NCBI GenBank assembly: GCA_947495795.1
Contig: CANMAI010000003.1
Span: 62,001-126,000, forward strand
DNA length: 64,000 nucleotides
Origin: an uncultured Paracoccaceae bacterium
GTDB lineage: Bacteria; Pseudomonadota; Alphaproteobacteria; Rhodobacterales; Rhodobacteraceae
Direction: 5' to 3'
This document shows positions 38,029 to 46,762 of the stretch, in pieces; within the stretch, counting starts at the first letter, position 1; each line of letters begins with the position of its first letter. The notes beneath the pieces are model-generated. The model was given only the letters and a program-made list of their open reading frames with translations, ran no database searches and was not told the origin of the DNA. The position numbers and the translations under genes are program-made.

Positions 38029-38517
38029 CTACGCTTTCGCAAGCATCGGAACGATCAGGCCCCACTGGGTTTCCTGAGGTGGTCCAGACCGCTCGAAACC
38101 CAGCTTCTTGTAGACGGCTATCGCGCGTTCGTTGTCAGGATGTGGATCTGTCGCGATCACGGGTGCACCCGCTTCAAAGAGAGCCCGCAGTCTTGTGCTG
38201 ATAAATGCCGAACCATGCCCGGCACAAATCATTTCGGGCTCTCCGATGTATTGGTCAATCCCCCGAGATCGCTTGGGAAGATGGGCAAAGTGGTGATCTT
38301 TCCACCCGTGAACTGTGTAGTCCTGCATAAACGCGAAAGGGCGCCCGGCGATTGAAACAATCCAGCGTGCCACCCGGGGATCAGCCAACTCCGCTTCATC
38401 ATACGGCGCGTCTTCATCCCACCATTCACGGACATGCGGGTGCGATTGCCAAGCCCTGAGCATGTCGAGATCATCCAAAGTCGCTTTGCGGAAGCTGTAC
38501 TGACATGTCGCGGTCAT
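38029..38517 (-). CDS. GNAT-family N-acetyltransferase
   Basis: A 162-residue acetyl-CoA-dependent transferase. It opens with YSFRKATLDDLDMLRAWQSHP, similar to the aminoglycoside 6'-N-acetyltransferase/RimJ-like branch. It ends with ATDPHPDNERAIAVYKKLGF, the branch's characteristic final strand and helix. The acetyl-CoA pyrophosphate loop appears around AGHGSAFIS. The substrate cannot be told: protein N-terminus, siderophore intermediate or aminoglycoside are all options. Confidence 0.75.
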   Translation of the reverse strand: MTATCQYSFRKATLDDLDMLRAWQSHPHVREWWDEDAPYDEAELADPRVARWIVSIAGRPFAFMQDYTVHGWKDHHFAHLPKRSRGIDQYIGEPEMICAGHGSAFISTRLRALFEAGAPVIATDPHPDNERAIAVYKKLGFERSGPPQETQWGLIVPMLAKA

Positions 38518-38622
38518 TCGGTGAGCCTAGCACATCCTCCCGGCTCCCATAATACCTGCATCCGACCCTTCGCCGCTCCAATATGCGAGAGGCAGCGAAG
38601 GGCCTTCATCAAAGGCAGATCC

Positions 38623-39714
38623 TTAGGTGAACAGGAAGTCACCCGCATTCAGGCTGCCAAGCGCTGTATCCTCCAGGCGAAGGGTGTTGCCGCCCCCGAA
38701 GTCAAGCAGCACATCGTCTCCACCATCCACAACCCTCGCTACCGAAAGCACATCGGAGAAGCTGTCGACGCCAAGCGCGATATCAAGGCTGATCAGATCC
38801 GCTGCCGAGAAATCCTCGATCACGTCGCGCCCTTCACCAAACACGAACGTGTCCGCACCGCTGCCACCGAACAACTCGTCGTTTCCGCCGCCGCCGTTCA
38901 GCACATCGCGCCCCGCACCGCCGTTAAGGTCATCGCGACCGAAGCCACCACTCAGCACATCATTGCCGATGCCGCCGTTAAGGTCGTCGTGCCCGCCACC
39001 GCCAAACAACCTGTCGTTGCCCGCGCCGCCATTGATATCGTCATGTCCGCCGTCGCCAAAAAGCCTATCGTTGCCTGTGCCTCCATTGATATCGTCGTTG
39101 CCGCCACCTCCGCGCAACACATCATTGCCCGCACCACCATCGATGTCATCCGCACCACCGCGCCCATTCACGAAATCGTTGCCACCGCCTGCGTTGATGT
39201 CATCGGGGCCACCTGTGCCGATGATCCGGTCATCCCCCGGCGTTCCACCTTGCGTGGGCGCTGGCCCAGGAGGGGTGGGGTCCACTGGGTCAAAGCCAAA
39301 CTGGCTCGCATCCAGCTGGGAAATCCGCACATCCTCAAGCTGAAGAGTGTTGCCGCCGCCAAAATCAAACCGCGTGCTGTCACCGCCATCCACGGTGCTT
39401 GCAAGGCCCAGAAGTTCTGAAAAACTGGAGATGCCAAGGGACGGATCGATCACGATACTGTCCTCGGAGCGGAAATCATCTATCGTGTCGGCTCCGGCAC
39501 CATAGACGAATGTATCCGCACCTGAGCCGCCAAGCAGCTCATCATTGCCCGCACCGCCGTCCAGAACGTCATTTCCCGCACCGCCAGCAAGATCATCGTT
39601 CCCGCCGCCGCCCAGCAGGATATCATTTCCCGCGCGTCCGATGATGTCATCCCTGCCGGCAGTGCCAACAAGCCTGTCATTTCCAGAGGTTCCATAGATA
39701 TCGGACATTTTCAT
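38623..39714 (-). CDS. RTX calcium-binding repeat protein with duplicated module
   Basis: A 363-residue acidic protein of GGxGxDxxx nonapeptide repeats, expected to fold as a calcium-bound beta roll after type I secretion. There is no N-terminal signal, and the C-terminus carries the hydrophobic ending LNAGDFLFT, as in type I substrates. Two repeat blocks (about residues 8-75 and 160-285) are each followed by an M10-type module beginning GSGADTFV and ending in DFGGGNTL followed by LED. There is no recognisable catalytic domain. AGGAG lies just before ATG 39714; ATG 39708 is an alternative. Divergent from an OxyR-like regulator. No type I secretion genes are in the window. Confidence 0.85.
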   Translation of the reverse strand: MKMSDIYGTSGNDRLVGTAGRDDIIGRAGNDILLGGGGNDDLAGGAGNDVLDGGAGNDELLGGSGADTFVYGAGADTIDDFRSEDSIVIDPSLGISSFSELLGLASTVDGGDSTRFDFGGGNTLQLEDVRISQLDASQFGFDPVDPTPPGPAPTQGGTPGDDRIIGTGGPDDINAGGGNDFVNGRGGADDIDGGAGNDVLRGGGGNDDINGGTGNDRLFGDGGHDDINGGAGNDRLFGGGGHDDLNGGIGNDVLSGGFGRDDLNGGAGRDVLNGGGGNDELFGGSGADTFVFGEGRDVIEDFSAADLISLDIALGVDSFSDVLSVARVVDGGDDVLLDFGGGNTLRLEDTALGSLNAGDFLFT

Positions 39715-39803
39715 AAACTCCTGTTTCTGATTGCGTTTGTGTCGTCTGAACCAGAAAATGGGTGCGCATACTTGATTTGCAATTCCAAAGAAATTGATAA
39801 ATT

Positions 39804-39820
39804 GATAGGAAAATCCTATC
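39804..39820. promoter_or_regulatory. Perfect palindrome with OxyR-type half-site spacing
   Basis: GATAGGA, three bases, TCCTATC: a perfect inverted repeat immediately before the first possible ATG of the LysR-type gene. It reads ATAG-N7-CTAT, the spacing of one OxyR half-operator. The second half is not evident. Autoregulation is inferred. Confidence 0.45.
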
Positions 39821-40789
39821 ATGAGCGTGTCCGGAAAAATTGGCGAACCTCTCATGAAAAAGCCCGTCACCCTCAAACAACTGCGGTATCTGGCCGCCCT
39901 CGCAGATAAGCTGCACTTCCGGAATGCGGCAGAGGCGGTCGGCGTTTCGCAGCCCTCGCTCAGCACGCAGATATCGGATCTGGAAACCTCGCTCAGGCTC
40001 CGGCTGGTGGAGCGGGGCAAGGGCCCGGTTACGCTCACTGCACCGGGGCGCGAGGTTGTTGCCCGTGCGCGGCGCATCGTGGATGAGGTTCAGGGGCTTG
40101 AAGATCTTGCCACAACGCTGCGGGATGGTGTCAGCGGCACGCTGCGCATGGGCAGTTCACTGACGATAGGCCCCTACTTTCTGCCCTCCATGCTGCGCGA
40201 TCTTCACGCCGCTCATCCCGATATCCTGCTCCATATCCGCGAGGGGACACCCGCCGATCTGGAAGTGGAGCTCCTTTCGGGCCTCCACGATGTGATCCTC
40301 ACACAAATGCCTGTGCGCAGCGCCGATGTGAAAACCGCCGTTCTTTTCCGCGAGCCTTTACTCCTCGTCGTGCCCGCACATCATGCCCTTGCGCAAAAGG
40401 AAGCCATCAACCGTCACGATCTTGCCGGGCTGCGTGTGCTCACACTCGGGCCGAAATACGCGCTCAACGAGCAGGTGCGCGCCATCTGCCACGATACGGG
40501 TGCTACTCTGCTCGAACACTACGAAGGCACCAGTCTCGATGGCCTCCGCCAGATGGTCGCCATGGAGATGGGCGTCGCCCTGATGCCCGCGCTTTACGTC
40601 GCCTCCGAAGTCACGGAGCGCGACCCCTCCGTCACGGCGCTGCCCTTCCAAAGCCGCTCCCACCACCGAACCCTCGGCCTCGCATGGCGCAAATCCTCAG
40701 GCCGCATTGCAACGCTTGAGCTGCTGGAAAAAGCGTTCCGCGCTTCCATAGCAACAGCCTTCACGGGAACGCTGATCGGGATGGGCTGA
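39821..40789 (+). CDS. LysR-type regulator, OxyR-like but lacking the peroxidatic cysteine
   Basis: A LysR-family regulator, 322 residues from ATG 39821 (or 311 from ATG 39854, which gives the more usual LKQLRYLAALAD start). The helix-turn-helix is NAAEAVGVSQPSLSTQISDLE. The effector domain aligns well with OxyR. At the stretch equivalent to E. coli GHCLRDQAMGFC this protein has KYALNEQVRAIC, so the peroxidatic Cys199 position is Ala while the Cys208 position is kept. It therefore probably does not sense peroxide in the OxyR way. Divergent from the RTX gene, which it may control. Confidence 0.85.
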   Translation: MSVSGKIGEPLMKKPVTLKQLRYLAALADKLHFRNAAEAVGVSQPSLSTQISDLETSLRLRLVERGKGPVTLTAPGREVVARARRIVDEVQGLEDLATTLRDGVSGTLRMGSSLTIGPYFLPSMLRDLHAAHPDILLHIREGTPADLEVELLSGLHDVILTQMPVRSADVKTAVLFREPLLLVVPAHHALAQKEAINRHDLAGLRVLTLGPKYALNEQVRAICHDTGATLLEHYEGTSLDGLRQMVAMEMGVALMPALYVASEVTERDPSVTALPFQSRSHHRTLGLAWRKSSGRIATLELLEKAFRASIATAFTGTLIGMG

Positions 40790-40882
40790 GGTCATGAAGC
40801 CTGCCTCTGCCTGAGAACAATTCAGAGCCGTGCGGTGGAAAGGCATTCATGCTATGATAAACCGTTTTTTGGAGGTTTTCAG

Positions 40883-41560
40883 ATGGTTCATTTGTCCACT
40901 CTTCTGGTTTTCTGCTGTCTTTTTATAGTCGTCGCACAGACGTCCATGGCTAACCCTCTGTTTGGCGGTGTCATCAGAAAAGCTCTCGATGGTGCAGAGC
41001 GGTCTGTAGATGATGCAGCAGAGCTGGCTTTGAGAAGTGGTCGATCTGCTGCCGCAACTGGTGCTGAGCAGGCTGTACGCCAGCAAGTGGACATAGAAGA
41101 TCTAGCCAAATTGCTGAAAGGGAGTCCTCCAGACGTAAGACGCAGCGCTTTGCTGAACGCAAATCCGAATTTGTTGATTGATAACCCAAAGCTGGCTACT
41201 GCGCTTGGCCTCGAAGAAGTCCTGAGAGCCAATCCAAGGATCCTAAAGGAGATTCTTCCCAGCCAATCGCAAGTCGAGTTCTGGACGTCAGAGCAAATTG
41301 TAATGCGCTACGCGAACATCGCATCAAAGGAGGCGGCAAAGCCCTCGCCTGCTTTTCGTTTGGATATCGGGACCGGCAAACTTACCTTGATTGAGCCGGT
41401 TCGATTTGGGGGCATCGAGTATACTGGCATTAAACTAAATCTATATCATGCAACCGGCGTGCTGGCAGGTGCATGCGTTGTGTATGAAACATGTCGAGCA
41501 GCGGTTATCGATTTGGGAGCAATGGCCTTACTTGAGGCCGCAGCTAACCTTGAAGATTGA
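40883..41560 (+). CDS. Exported protein of unknown function
   Basis: A 225-residue protein I do not recognise. The signal peptide covers about residues 1-22 (LVFCCLFIVVAQTSMA). The mature part is helical and acidic, then ends in a short glycine-rich region and a hydrophobic C-terminal stretch (GVLAGACVVYETCRAAVIDLGAMALL) with two Cys. GGAGG lies 8 bases before the ATG. Base composition is clearly more AT-rich than the neighbours, which suggests recent acquisition. Confidence 0.65.
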   Translation: MVHLSTLLVFCCLFIVVAQTSMANPLFGGVIRKALDGAERSVDDAAELALRSGRSAAATGAEQAVRQQVDIEDLAKLLKGSPPDVRRSALLNANPNLLIDNPKLATALGLEEVLRANPRILKEILPSQSQVEFWTSEQIVMRYANIASKEAAKPSPAFRLDIGTGKLTLIEPVRFGGIEYTGIKLNLYHATGVLAGACVVYETCRAAVIDLGAMALLEAAANLED

Positions 41561-41640
41561 GATGCGTCTGATGGTTTCGCGTCTGCCAAAGCATCCATTC
41601 GCACATACCTAATAAAGCCCGCAAAACCGCCTCGCATTTC

Positions 41641-42300
41641 TCATTCGGCCTCGAAAACGCTCTCAAATGCGGCACGCAAGGCAAGATCCACATCCGCCAT
41701 CGTCACCGGCAGGCCGAGATCCACCAGCGATGTCACCCCGTAGCCCTCGATCCCGCAAGGCACGATCCCGTCATAATGCGTAAGGTCCGGCTCCACGTTC
41801 AGCGATATCCCGTGAAACGCCACCCAGCGCCGCACCCGCACACCAATAGCGGCAATCTTGTCTTCCGCAGGTGCGCCGTCTGGCCCCGGTGTCTTCTCGG
41901 GCCGCACCACCCACACACCGACACGCCCCGCGCGCCGCGCGCCGGTTACGCCGAACGCGGCCAATGTGCGGATAATCCACTCTTCCAGCTGCCAGACATA
42001 AGCCCGCACATCGCGGCCACGGCGCCCGAGATCAAGCATCGCGTAAGCCACCCGCTGCCCGGGCCCATGATAGGTGTATTCACCGCCCCGCCGTGCCTCA
42101 AATACGGGGAAGCGATCCGGCTCCACCAGATCGGCGGCTTTCGCACTCGTACCGGCCGTATAAAGGGGAGGGTGCTCCAGCAACCAGATCTGCTCCGCCG
42201 CCGTGCCGCCGAGGATGCCCGCCACGCGGGCCTCCATTGCATCCAGTGCCTCCGGATAAGGCACCGGGCTCTTGCTGATCATCCAGTCCGGGCCGCTCAT
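41641..42300 (-). CDS. lipB: Octanoyltransferase (lipoate biosynthesis)
   Basis: Transfers octanoyl from acyl carrier protein to lipoyl domains; 219 residues. Conserved elements are [19 protein letters not shown], the catalytic Lys in [14 protein letters not shown] and the nucleophilic Cys in GIVPCGI (about residue 182). A strong match to the family throughout. lipA is not adjacent. Confidence 0.96.
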   Translation of the reverse strand: MSGPDWMISKSPVPYPEALDAMEARVAGILGGTAAEQIWLLEHPPLYTAGTSAKAADLVEPDRFPVFEARRGGEYTYHGPGQRVAYAMLDLGRRGRDVRAYVWQLEEWIIRTLAAFGVTGARRAGRVGVWVVRPEKTPGPDGAPAEDKIAAIGVRVRRWVAFHGISLNVEPDLTHYDGIVPCGIEGYGVTSLVDLGLPVTMADVDLALRAAFESVFEAE

Positions 42301-42384
42301 GATACGCCTCGCGCTCAGTTCGGCCCCTTATGCGCATCTCCGCCCGGCTGCGCAATCCATCCGCGATTCAGAGGCCTCCACGGT

Positions 42385-42507
42385 TCAGAGGTTAGAGACA
42401 CGCTCCACAACCCTGTCCGAAAACGCGGGAAAGCCATCCATCTGGCTAAGTTCCGCCAAGCCCATTGCGCCGACAAGTGCAATAAATGTGAATGTGATCA
42501 TGTTCAT
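42385..42507 (-). CDS. 40-residue small protein
   Basis: A short frame: ATG at 42507 with GGAG eight bases upstream, TGA at 42385-42387. The first half is hydrophobic (ITFTFIALVGAMGLAEL) and the second amphipathic (FSDRVVERVSNL). It could be a one-helix membrane protein or an exported peptide. I know no family. Support is the good ribosome site, the coherent membrane segment and the otherwise empty 370-base gap between lipB and tRNA-Leu. Confidence 0.45.
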   Translation of the reverse strand: MNMITFTFIALVGAMGLAELSQMDGFPAFSDRVVERVSNL

Positions 42508-42673
42508 GGTAAATCTCCGATGGTTACTGAAGTCTTTCTACCCTTGCGTGCAACGCCCCTTCTGTTCTCTACGCAACAGGTCTCCGGATGACTGTGAAAA
42601 AAATCTCGCATCAACGCACTTTCCCCTCTTCCCTTCCTGAAATGCCTTCGCTAAACCCACGCTACCTTTTCGT

Positions 42674-42760
42674 GCGGTCGTGGCGGAATTGGTAGACGCG
42701 CAGCGTTGAGGTCGCTGTGGGGTAACTCCCGTGGAAGTTCGAGTCTTCTCGACCGCACCA
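42674..42760 (+). tRNA. tRNA-Leu(GAG)
   Basis: An 87-base tRNA. The acceptor arms GCGGTCG and CGACCGC pair fully, followed by discriminator A and encoded CCA. The anticodon loop TTGAGGT, closed by CAGCG/CGCTG, gives anticodon GAG (reads CUC and CUU). The long variable arm (GGGGTAACTCCC) is typical of class II leucine tRNAs. Confidence 0.97.
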
Positions 42761-42780
42761 TTTCACATCCCGATGTGAAA
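42761..42780 (+). terminator. Hairpin directly after tRNA-Leu
   Basis: An 8-bp perfect stem (42761-42768 with 42773-42780, loop CCCG) begins at the base after the tRNA CCA. It is followed by TCTTG, so it may be a 3' processing or weak termination signal. Confidence 0.45.
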
Positions 42781-42981
42781 TCTTGCAAAACACTCAGAAA
42801 TCTTGTGAATTCGTGGAATGGGCGCCGCTTGCCTGATCAGGGCCACCGGTCCGGGATTACACCACCATAACCGGCAGAGTTCTGTCGCAAATGAAGCTGC
42901 ATCCCTTTGCCAAGTTTCTATTGATGTGGTTGGGTATCGAAATGCAAAAACAGTCTCACAGTTTCTCGGAGGGCAGGCCAC

Positions 42982-44226
42982 TTGGCGAAGACGTTTGAAG
43001 GCTCGTTCACGCAGCAGGAACCGCTCTCGCAAAGCGCTGTTGATGCGGCGATTGCCGTTTTGCAAAGCGGGCGGCTGCATCGCTACAATCTTGCACCGGG
43101 CGAAGTGGGCGAGGTGGCGCAGCTGGAGGCCGAGTTTCGCGACTGGCAGGGCTGTGGCTACTGCCTGGCCGTTACCTCGGGCGGGCAGGCGATGCAGATC
43201 GCGTTGCGTGCGTGCGGCGTAACTCCGGGTGACGCAGTGCTCACCAATGCGTTCACGCTTGCCCCGGTGCCCGGCGCCATCGGTGCCGTGGGCGCGCGCC
43301 CCGTTCTTGTAGAGACAGACCAGAACCTGCGCCTCGATCTGGATGATCTGGAGCGAAAAATCAGAGCCTCGGACGCCCGGGTTCTCCTTGTCTCGCACAT
43401 GCGCGGCCATCTCTGCGATATGGAGCGGCTGATGGCGATCTGCGATGCTGCAGGCGTTGCCGTGGTAGAAGATTGCGCCCACACGATGGGCGCGCGCTGG
43501 AACGGAACGCGCTCTGGCAATTTCGGCAAGGTTGCCTGCTTTTCCACGCAAACCTACAAGCACATGAACTCGGGCGAAGGCGGTTTTCTCACAACCGATG
43601 ATGCAGATATCGCCGCCCGGGCAACCATCCTCTCGGGCAGCTACATGCTTTATGACCGCCACGGCGCAGGCCCTCCGGCCGATGCCTTTGCCGAGGCGCG
43701 GCTCGAGATGCCCAATTGCTCCGCCCGCATGGATGCGCTCCGCGCCGCAATTCTGAGGCCGCAACTCGCCACGCTGGACGAAAATGTCGCCCGCTGGAAC
43801 GCGCGCTACCGCGTGCTGGAGCGTGGGCTTGCCGCGCAGAACATCCTCTCCGTGATAGAGCGACCCGGGGAGGAAAGCCCCGTCGGCTCCTCGATCCAGT
43901 TCCGCCTTACCGAATTCACGAAGGCCCAATGCCAGGCCCTGCTGGCCGCCACTGCCGCCCGTGGGGTGGAGCTGAAATGGTTCGGCAGCGTGGAACCCAC
44001 AGGCTTCACATCGTCCCATCACAGCTGGCGCTATGTGAACGCCCAGACGCTTCCCGAAACGGACCGTATTCTGGCAACGCTTTTCGACATGCGCGTTCCT
44101 CTCACTTTTTCCGAAGCCGATTGCCAGCAGATAGCAGAGATAATCCGCGAAGCTGTGGCCGAAGTTGCGGCCTCTCCCGACACGATCCCCGCACCAGAAG
44201 CCGAGCAAGCGGTGGCCTGCGAATAG
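42982..44226 (+). CDS. DegT/DnrJ/EryC1/StrS-family PLP aminotransferase
   Basis: A 414-residue sugar-aminotransferase-like enzyme. PLP contacts include EDCAHTMGARW, with the internal aldimine Lys near residue 193 in STQTYKHMNSGEGG. The family aminates keto-sugars for polysaccharides and antibiotics, or acts in small-molecule pathways. This member diverges by the MRGHLCDM loop. It starts at TTG 42982 with GGAGG upstream. No sugar-nucleotide genes are nearby, so the substrate is open. It stands alone downstream of tRNA-Leu. Confidence 0.8.
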   Translation: MAKTFEGSFTQQEPLSQSAVDAAIAVLQSGRLHRYNLAPGEVGEVAQLEAEFRDWQGCGYCLAVTSGGQAMQIALRACGVTPGDAVLTNAFTLAPVPGAIGAVGARPVLVETDQNLRLDLDDLERKIRASDARVLLVSHMRGHLCDMERLMAICDAAGVAVVEDCAHTMGARWNGTRSGNFGKVACFSTQTYKHMNSGEGGFLTTDDADIAARATILSGSYMLYDRHGAGPPADAFAEARLEMPNCSARMDALRAAILRPQLATLDENVARWNARYRVLERGLAAQNILSVIERPGEESPVGSSIQFRLTEFTKAQCQALLAATAARGVELKWFGSVEPTGFTSSHHSWRYVNAQTLPETDRILATLFDMRVPLTFSEADCQQIAEIIREAVAEVAASPDTIPAPEAEQAVACE

Positions 44227-44597
44227 TCACACGGCCCGGTGCGCGCACGCACGACAGGCGCAAGGCCGGGCCGTTGGGAAAGCGATAGCTTTTCCAGAAA
44301 ACACTTGAGCCACCAAAACCCTGCCACGCCTGCCGGTGAACTTGGCACTGAATGTCACAAACCGACCTAGATTGAAGAATTCGAGCATTAAAGCAGGATG
44401 CAGCGAAGGTGCTAAAGGAGCCCACCGGAGAAGTACTAAATTCTCGCTGCGAGCACACGCCGCCAAGGATCACGTCGCGTGTGTTCATCGTAGCCGCTTC
44501 AGGGTCTGCGCCCAGTTGCCCTTTGTTCTTCATCTCTAATATTGGTGTCCCTGCTGTTTCACCTTAATGTTGAAACGACAAACAATGGATGCACACT
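44227..44597. other. Gene-free stretch with a 9-bp inverted repeat
   Basis: 371 bases with no gene I can support. Exact arms ACGGCCCGG and CCGGGCCGT (44231-44239 and 44266-44274) lie just past the aminotransferase stop and may end its transcript, without a T run. The remainder is AT-richer and carries short frames lacking family features. Confidence 0.4.
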
Positions 44598-45071
44598 ATG
44601 AGCAAACCCCTTTATCTGCTCGGAGCCGCACTGCTGTCCTGTGCGGTGACCGTTATCGCTTCAACCGCTTACTCGCAGGCCACCCCTGCGTTACAAGATT
44701 TAACGAAGTCAGGCGATGTCATACCACCGTCAAGAGCCGTTGTTCATCAGTGTGGCGGCCTTTTGAGGTTCAGGCTGAACTCATTGGACGATTTTGCACG
44801 GAATGGTCATCATAGCCTCACAGAGGATACTGAGCTTGTTCGCGCTATGTATGGCTATTTTCAGGGTCAAACCCAAGCGATGAAAATGCGTACAGGACTT
44901 GATTCAGAAGCTGCAAATTACGAAAGCGGCCTGATCATGATCGCCTACGCGCAGTTTTATCGCACAAGGTTTGTCAAAATGATGGAAAATGGCGATGACG
45001 ACACGGTGTTCTTTCAGCTTTTCGAGGCGGATTTTGAAATTTGCGACGCGATTTTCAGCCATTATAATTAG
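44598..45071 (+). CDS. Small exported protein of unknown function
   Basis: A 157-residue protein with a signal peptide (about 1-28; YLLGAALLSCAVTVIASTAYSQA). The rest is helical and acidic, with two Cys (HQCGG and FEICD) that could pair in the periplasm. No recognised family. An ATG three codons earlier is also in frame, and the ribosome site is poor. Part of an AT-richer island of exported hypothetical proteins; the 265 bases after it hold nothing I can name. Confidence 0.55.
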   Translation: MSKPLYLLGAALLSCAVTVIASTAYSQATPALQDLTKSGDVIPPSRAVVHQCGGLLRFRLNSLDDFARNGHHSLTEDTELVRAMYGYFQGQTQAMKMRTGLDSEAANYESGLIMIAYAQFYRTRFVKMMENGDDDTVFFQLFEADFEICDAIFSHYN

Positions 45072-45336
45072 GAGTGGCCCATGCTGCGCGATGCACGAAT
45101 GTTGAGCGATTCAGCCTGAAATCAGTTTCCAAATGACCTAATACGACCGCCACGACCTTTCTCTCAGTCCAGCATTTGCCTACCTCAACTGATTAAGTCG
45201 GTGTGAGCGTCGTATCTGACAACCGCGTTGGGTTCTTCCTGCATCAGCACCCGAAGCCCATATCAGCGGCACATTACCGGGGCAAACGTGCGTCCAGCTA
45301 TGGCAAGCCAAAAGATCACTTTTGTCCGTTTATCAG

Positions 45337-46197
45337 CTACCGATGGGCCTCGCGAATTGCGTCTTCGTGTAGCTTGTTTCGCACCATTCGGACGGTGTCA
45401 TACAGTGTCAAATTCAGATAGCGGGAAGTATTTGGTGCGTCGTCACCATGATTGCCGCCAAACGAGACATGCAAGATCCCCGAACACTTGGTCGGATCGG
45501 CGTTGTTGGTGTCATTAATTTTCCACCAAAGTGCATCATCTGGCGAAGCACTGAAGCCGCATGTTTCTTCAAAACCGCGCGTGGACAGGCGACCGTCTGC
45601 AATCAACCAATACATAAAGACGGCAGCATCAGTCTGAACTTCGACACTCGGCGTGCCAAAGCGGTCAATCACGCCATCGCGCAGCCGATCCATATCTGGC
45701 TCTGGTGTCTCCTGATCAGCGAAAAAATATCTAATATCAATGTGTTCGACAGTATGCCGGGTTGACGGCGTACCCAAATGCAATACGACATCAACCTTGC
45801 TTTCAGATCGCGCACCGATGGCGCGGTGCATCCCCGCGAAATGGATTGTATGCGCATACTCATATTCATGTGGAATAGGAGAAGCGAGCCGCTCTGAGCT
45901 TTCTTCTTCCAGAACGAGCTCCAACCCTTGTTCATACAAGGCGATGCAGGCAGTCACGCTCATCATGCCCGTTTTCACATCGATAAGACCGTTCAGCGCG
46001 TCCGGGTAATCGTTTTCCCAGTTCTCAAGCATATCGCCCGGCCAATCATCAGGTGTGGCAAACGAACTCATGCCAGATATTAACTGGCAGGGCACTGGCC
46101 CCCAATCACCATCCTTTGAACGAAGCTGTTCATATGCAAACCAGCCGAGCGGAACACATAACCCCAAAAAAAGACCAGCCTTCAATACCTTATTCAT
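45337..46197 (-). CDS. Exported or membrane-anchored protein of unknown function
   Basis: A 286-residue protein. An N-terminal hydrophobic segment (about 5-22, VLKAGLFLGLCVPLGWFAY) acts as anchor or signal. The rest is hydrophilic, rich in Asp and Glu, with four Cys and many aromatic residues. No recognised domain. The ATG at 46197 starts the hydrophobic segment; the longer in-frame extension upstream is not exported-protein-like. It lies 52 bases downstream of another exported protein on the same strand. Confidence 0.6.
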   Translation of the reverse strand: MNKVLKAGLFLGLCVPLGWFAYEQLRSKDGDWGPVPCQLISGMSSFATPDDWPGDMLENWENDYPDALNGLIDVKTGMMSVTACIALYEQGLELVLEEESSERLASPIPHEYEYAHTIHFAGMHRAIGARSESKVDVVLHLGTPSTRHTVEHIDIRYFFADQETPEPDMDRLRDGVIDRFGTPSVEVQTDAAVFMYWLIADGRLSTRGFEETCGFSASPDDALWWKINDTNNADPTKCSGILHVSFGGNHGDDAPNTSRYLNLTLYDTVRMVRNKLHEDAIREAHR

Positions 46198-46249
46198 ATG
46201 AGTCCCATTCAATTCCTTGAAAAACCTGGCTACCACAGCAAAGTCCTGA

Positions 46250-46762
46250 TCAATAGCCAAAGTCCGCTTGCGTACAGCTTCCGCTCGCGAGGCACAAAGC
46301 GACGTCTTCAACTCTCAGATTTGCCACCGACAACATTATGCTTGATCCGCACAGGTCCGAAAAAACTGATAATTGCCCGGTCGATGCTGCGCGATCAAAC
46401 ACGACCAGATAGGGCACACCGACAATCGGATGGCCAAGGCCATTGCACCAGAGTTCATGGGTACATCCAATGCTGATAACAGACGTTGCTGGATCGGTTG
46501 GAATGACGCCACCTTCGGCAAACATAACGCCTTGGAATTCAAATTCAGACGTCCCTGCATCCAATGTACCTGCCGCAAGACTGCGCAAATCCGCCCCGGC
46601 CGAGAACGCGCCGTAACCAACAACCACTTCGTCGGGCGCTAGCCTTGTTTCGTTTAAAATCGGAACAGGGTCTGGCAAAGGAGCGCAGGACAGCGCCGTC
46701 GCCCGCACCGGGGCCAACAGAGCAATCGACACCATAGCGACAGCAGCAAAGGGTCTTGTCAT
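46250..46762 (-). CDS. Small secreted Cys-rich protein of unknown function
   Basis: A 170-residue protein with a clear signal peptide (about 1-23, ending in RATA). The mature part holds six Cys (SCAP, IGCTHELWC, DLCG, ALCL and SCTQ), implying disulfides, and otherwise beta-rich composition. I do not recognise it. Probably co-transcribed with the following exported protein. Confidence 0.6.
   Translation of the reverse strand: MTRPFAAVAMVSIALLAPVRATALSCAPLPDPVPILNETRLAPDEVVVGYGAFSAGADLRSLAAGTLDAGTSEFEFQGVMFAEGGVIPTDPATSVISIGCTHELWCNGLGHPIVGVPYLVVFDRAASTGQLSVFSDLCGSSIMLSVANLRVEDVALCLASGSCTQADFGY

Noticed and set aside
38880-39680. Periodic short repeats resembling a CRISPR array or tandem repeat
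   Set aside because: The periodicity is 27 bases, from RTX nonapeptide codons of the real minus-strand gene; there are no identical repeats with unique spacers and no cas genes.
42674-42780. tRNA-Leu as an integration site with an att repeat
   Set aside because: I found no second copy of the tRNA 3' end and no integrase in the window; the hairpin right after it is better read as a 3' signal.
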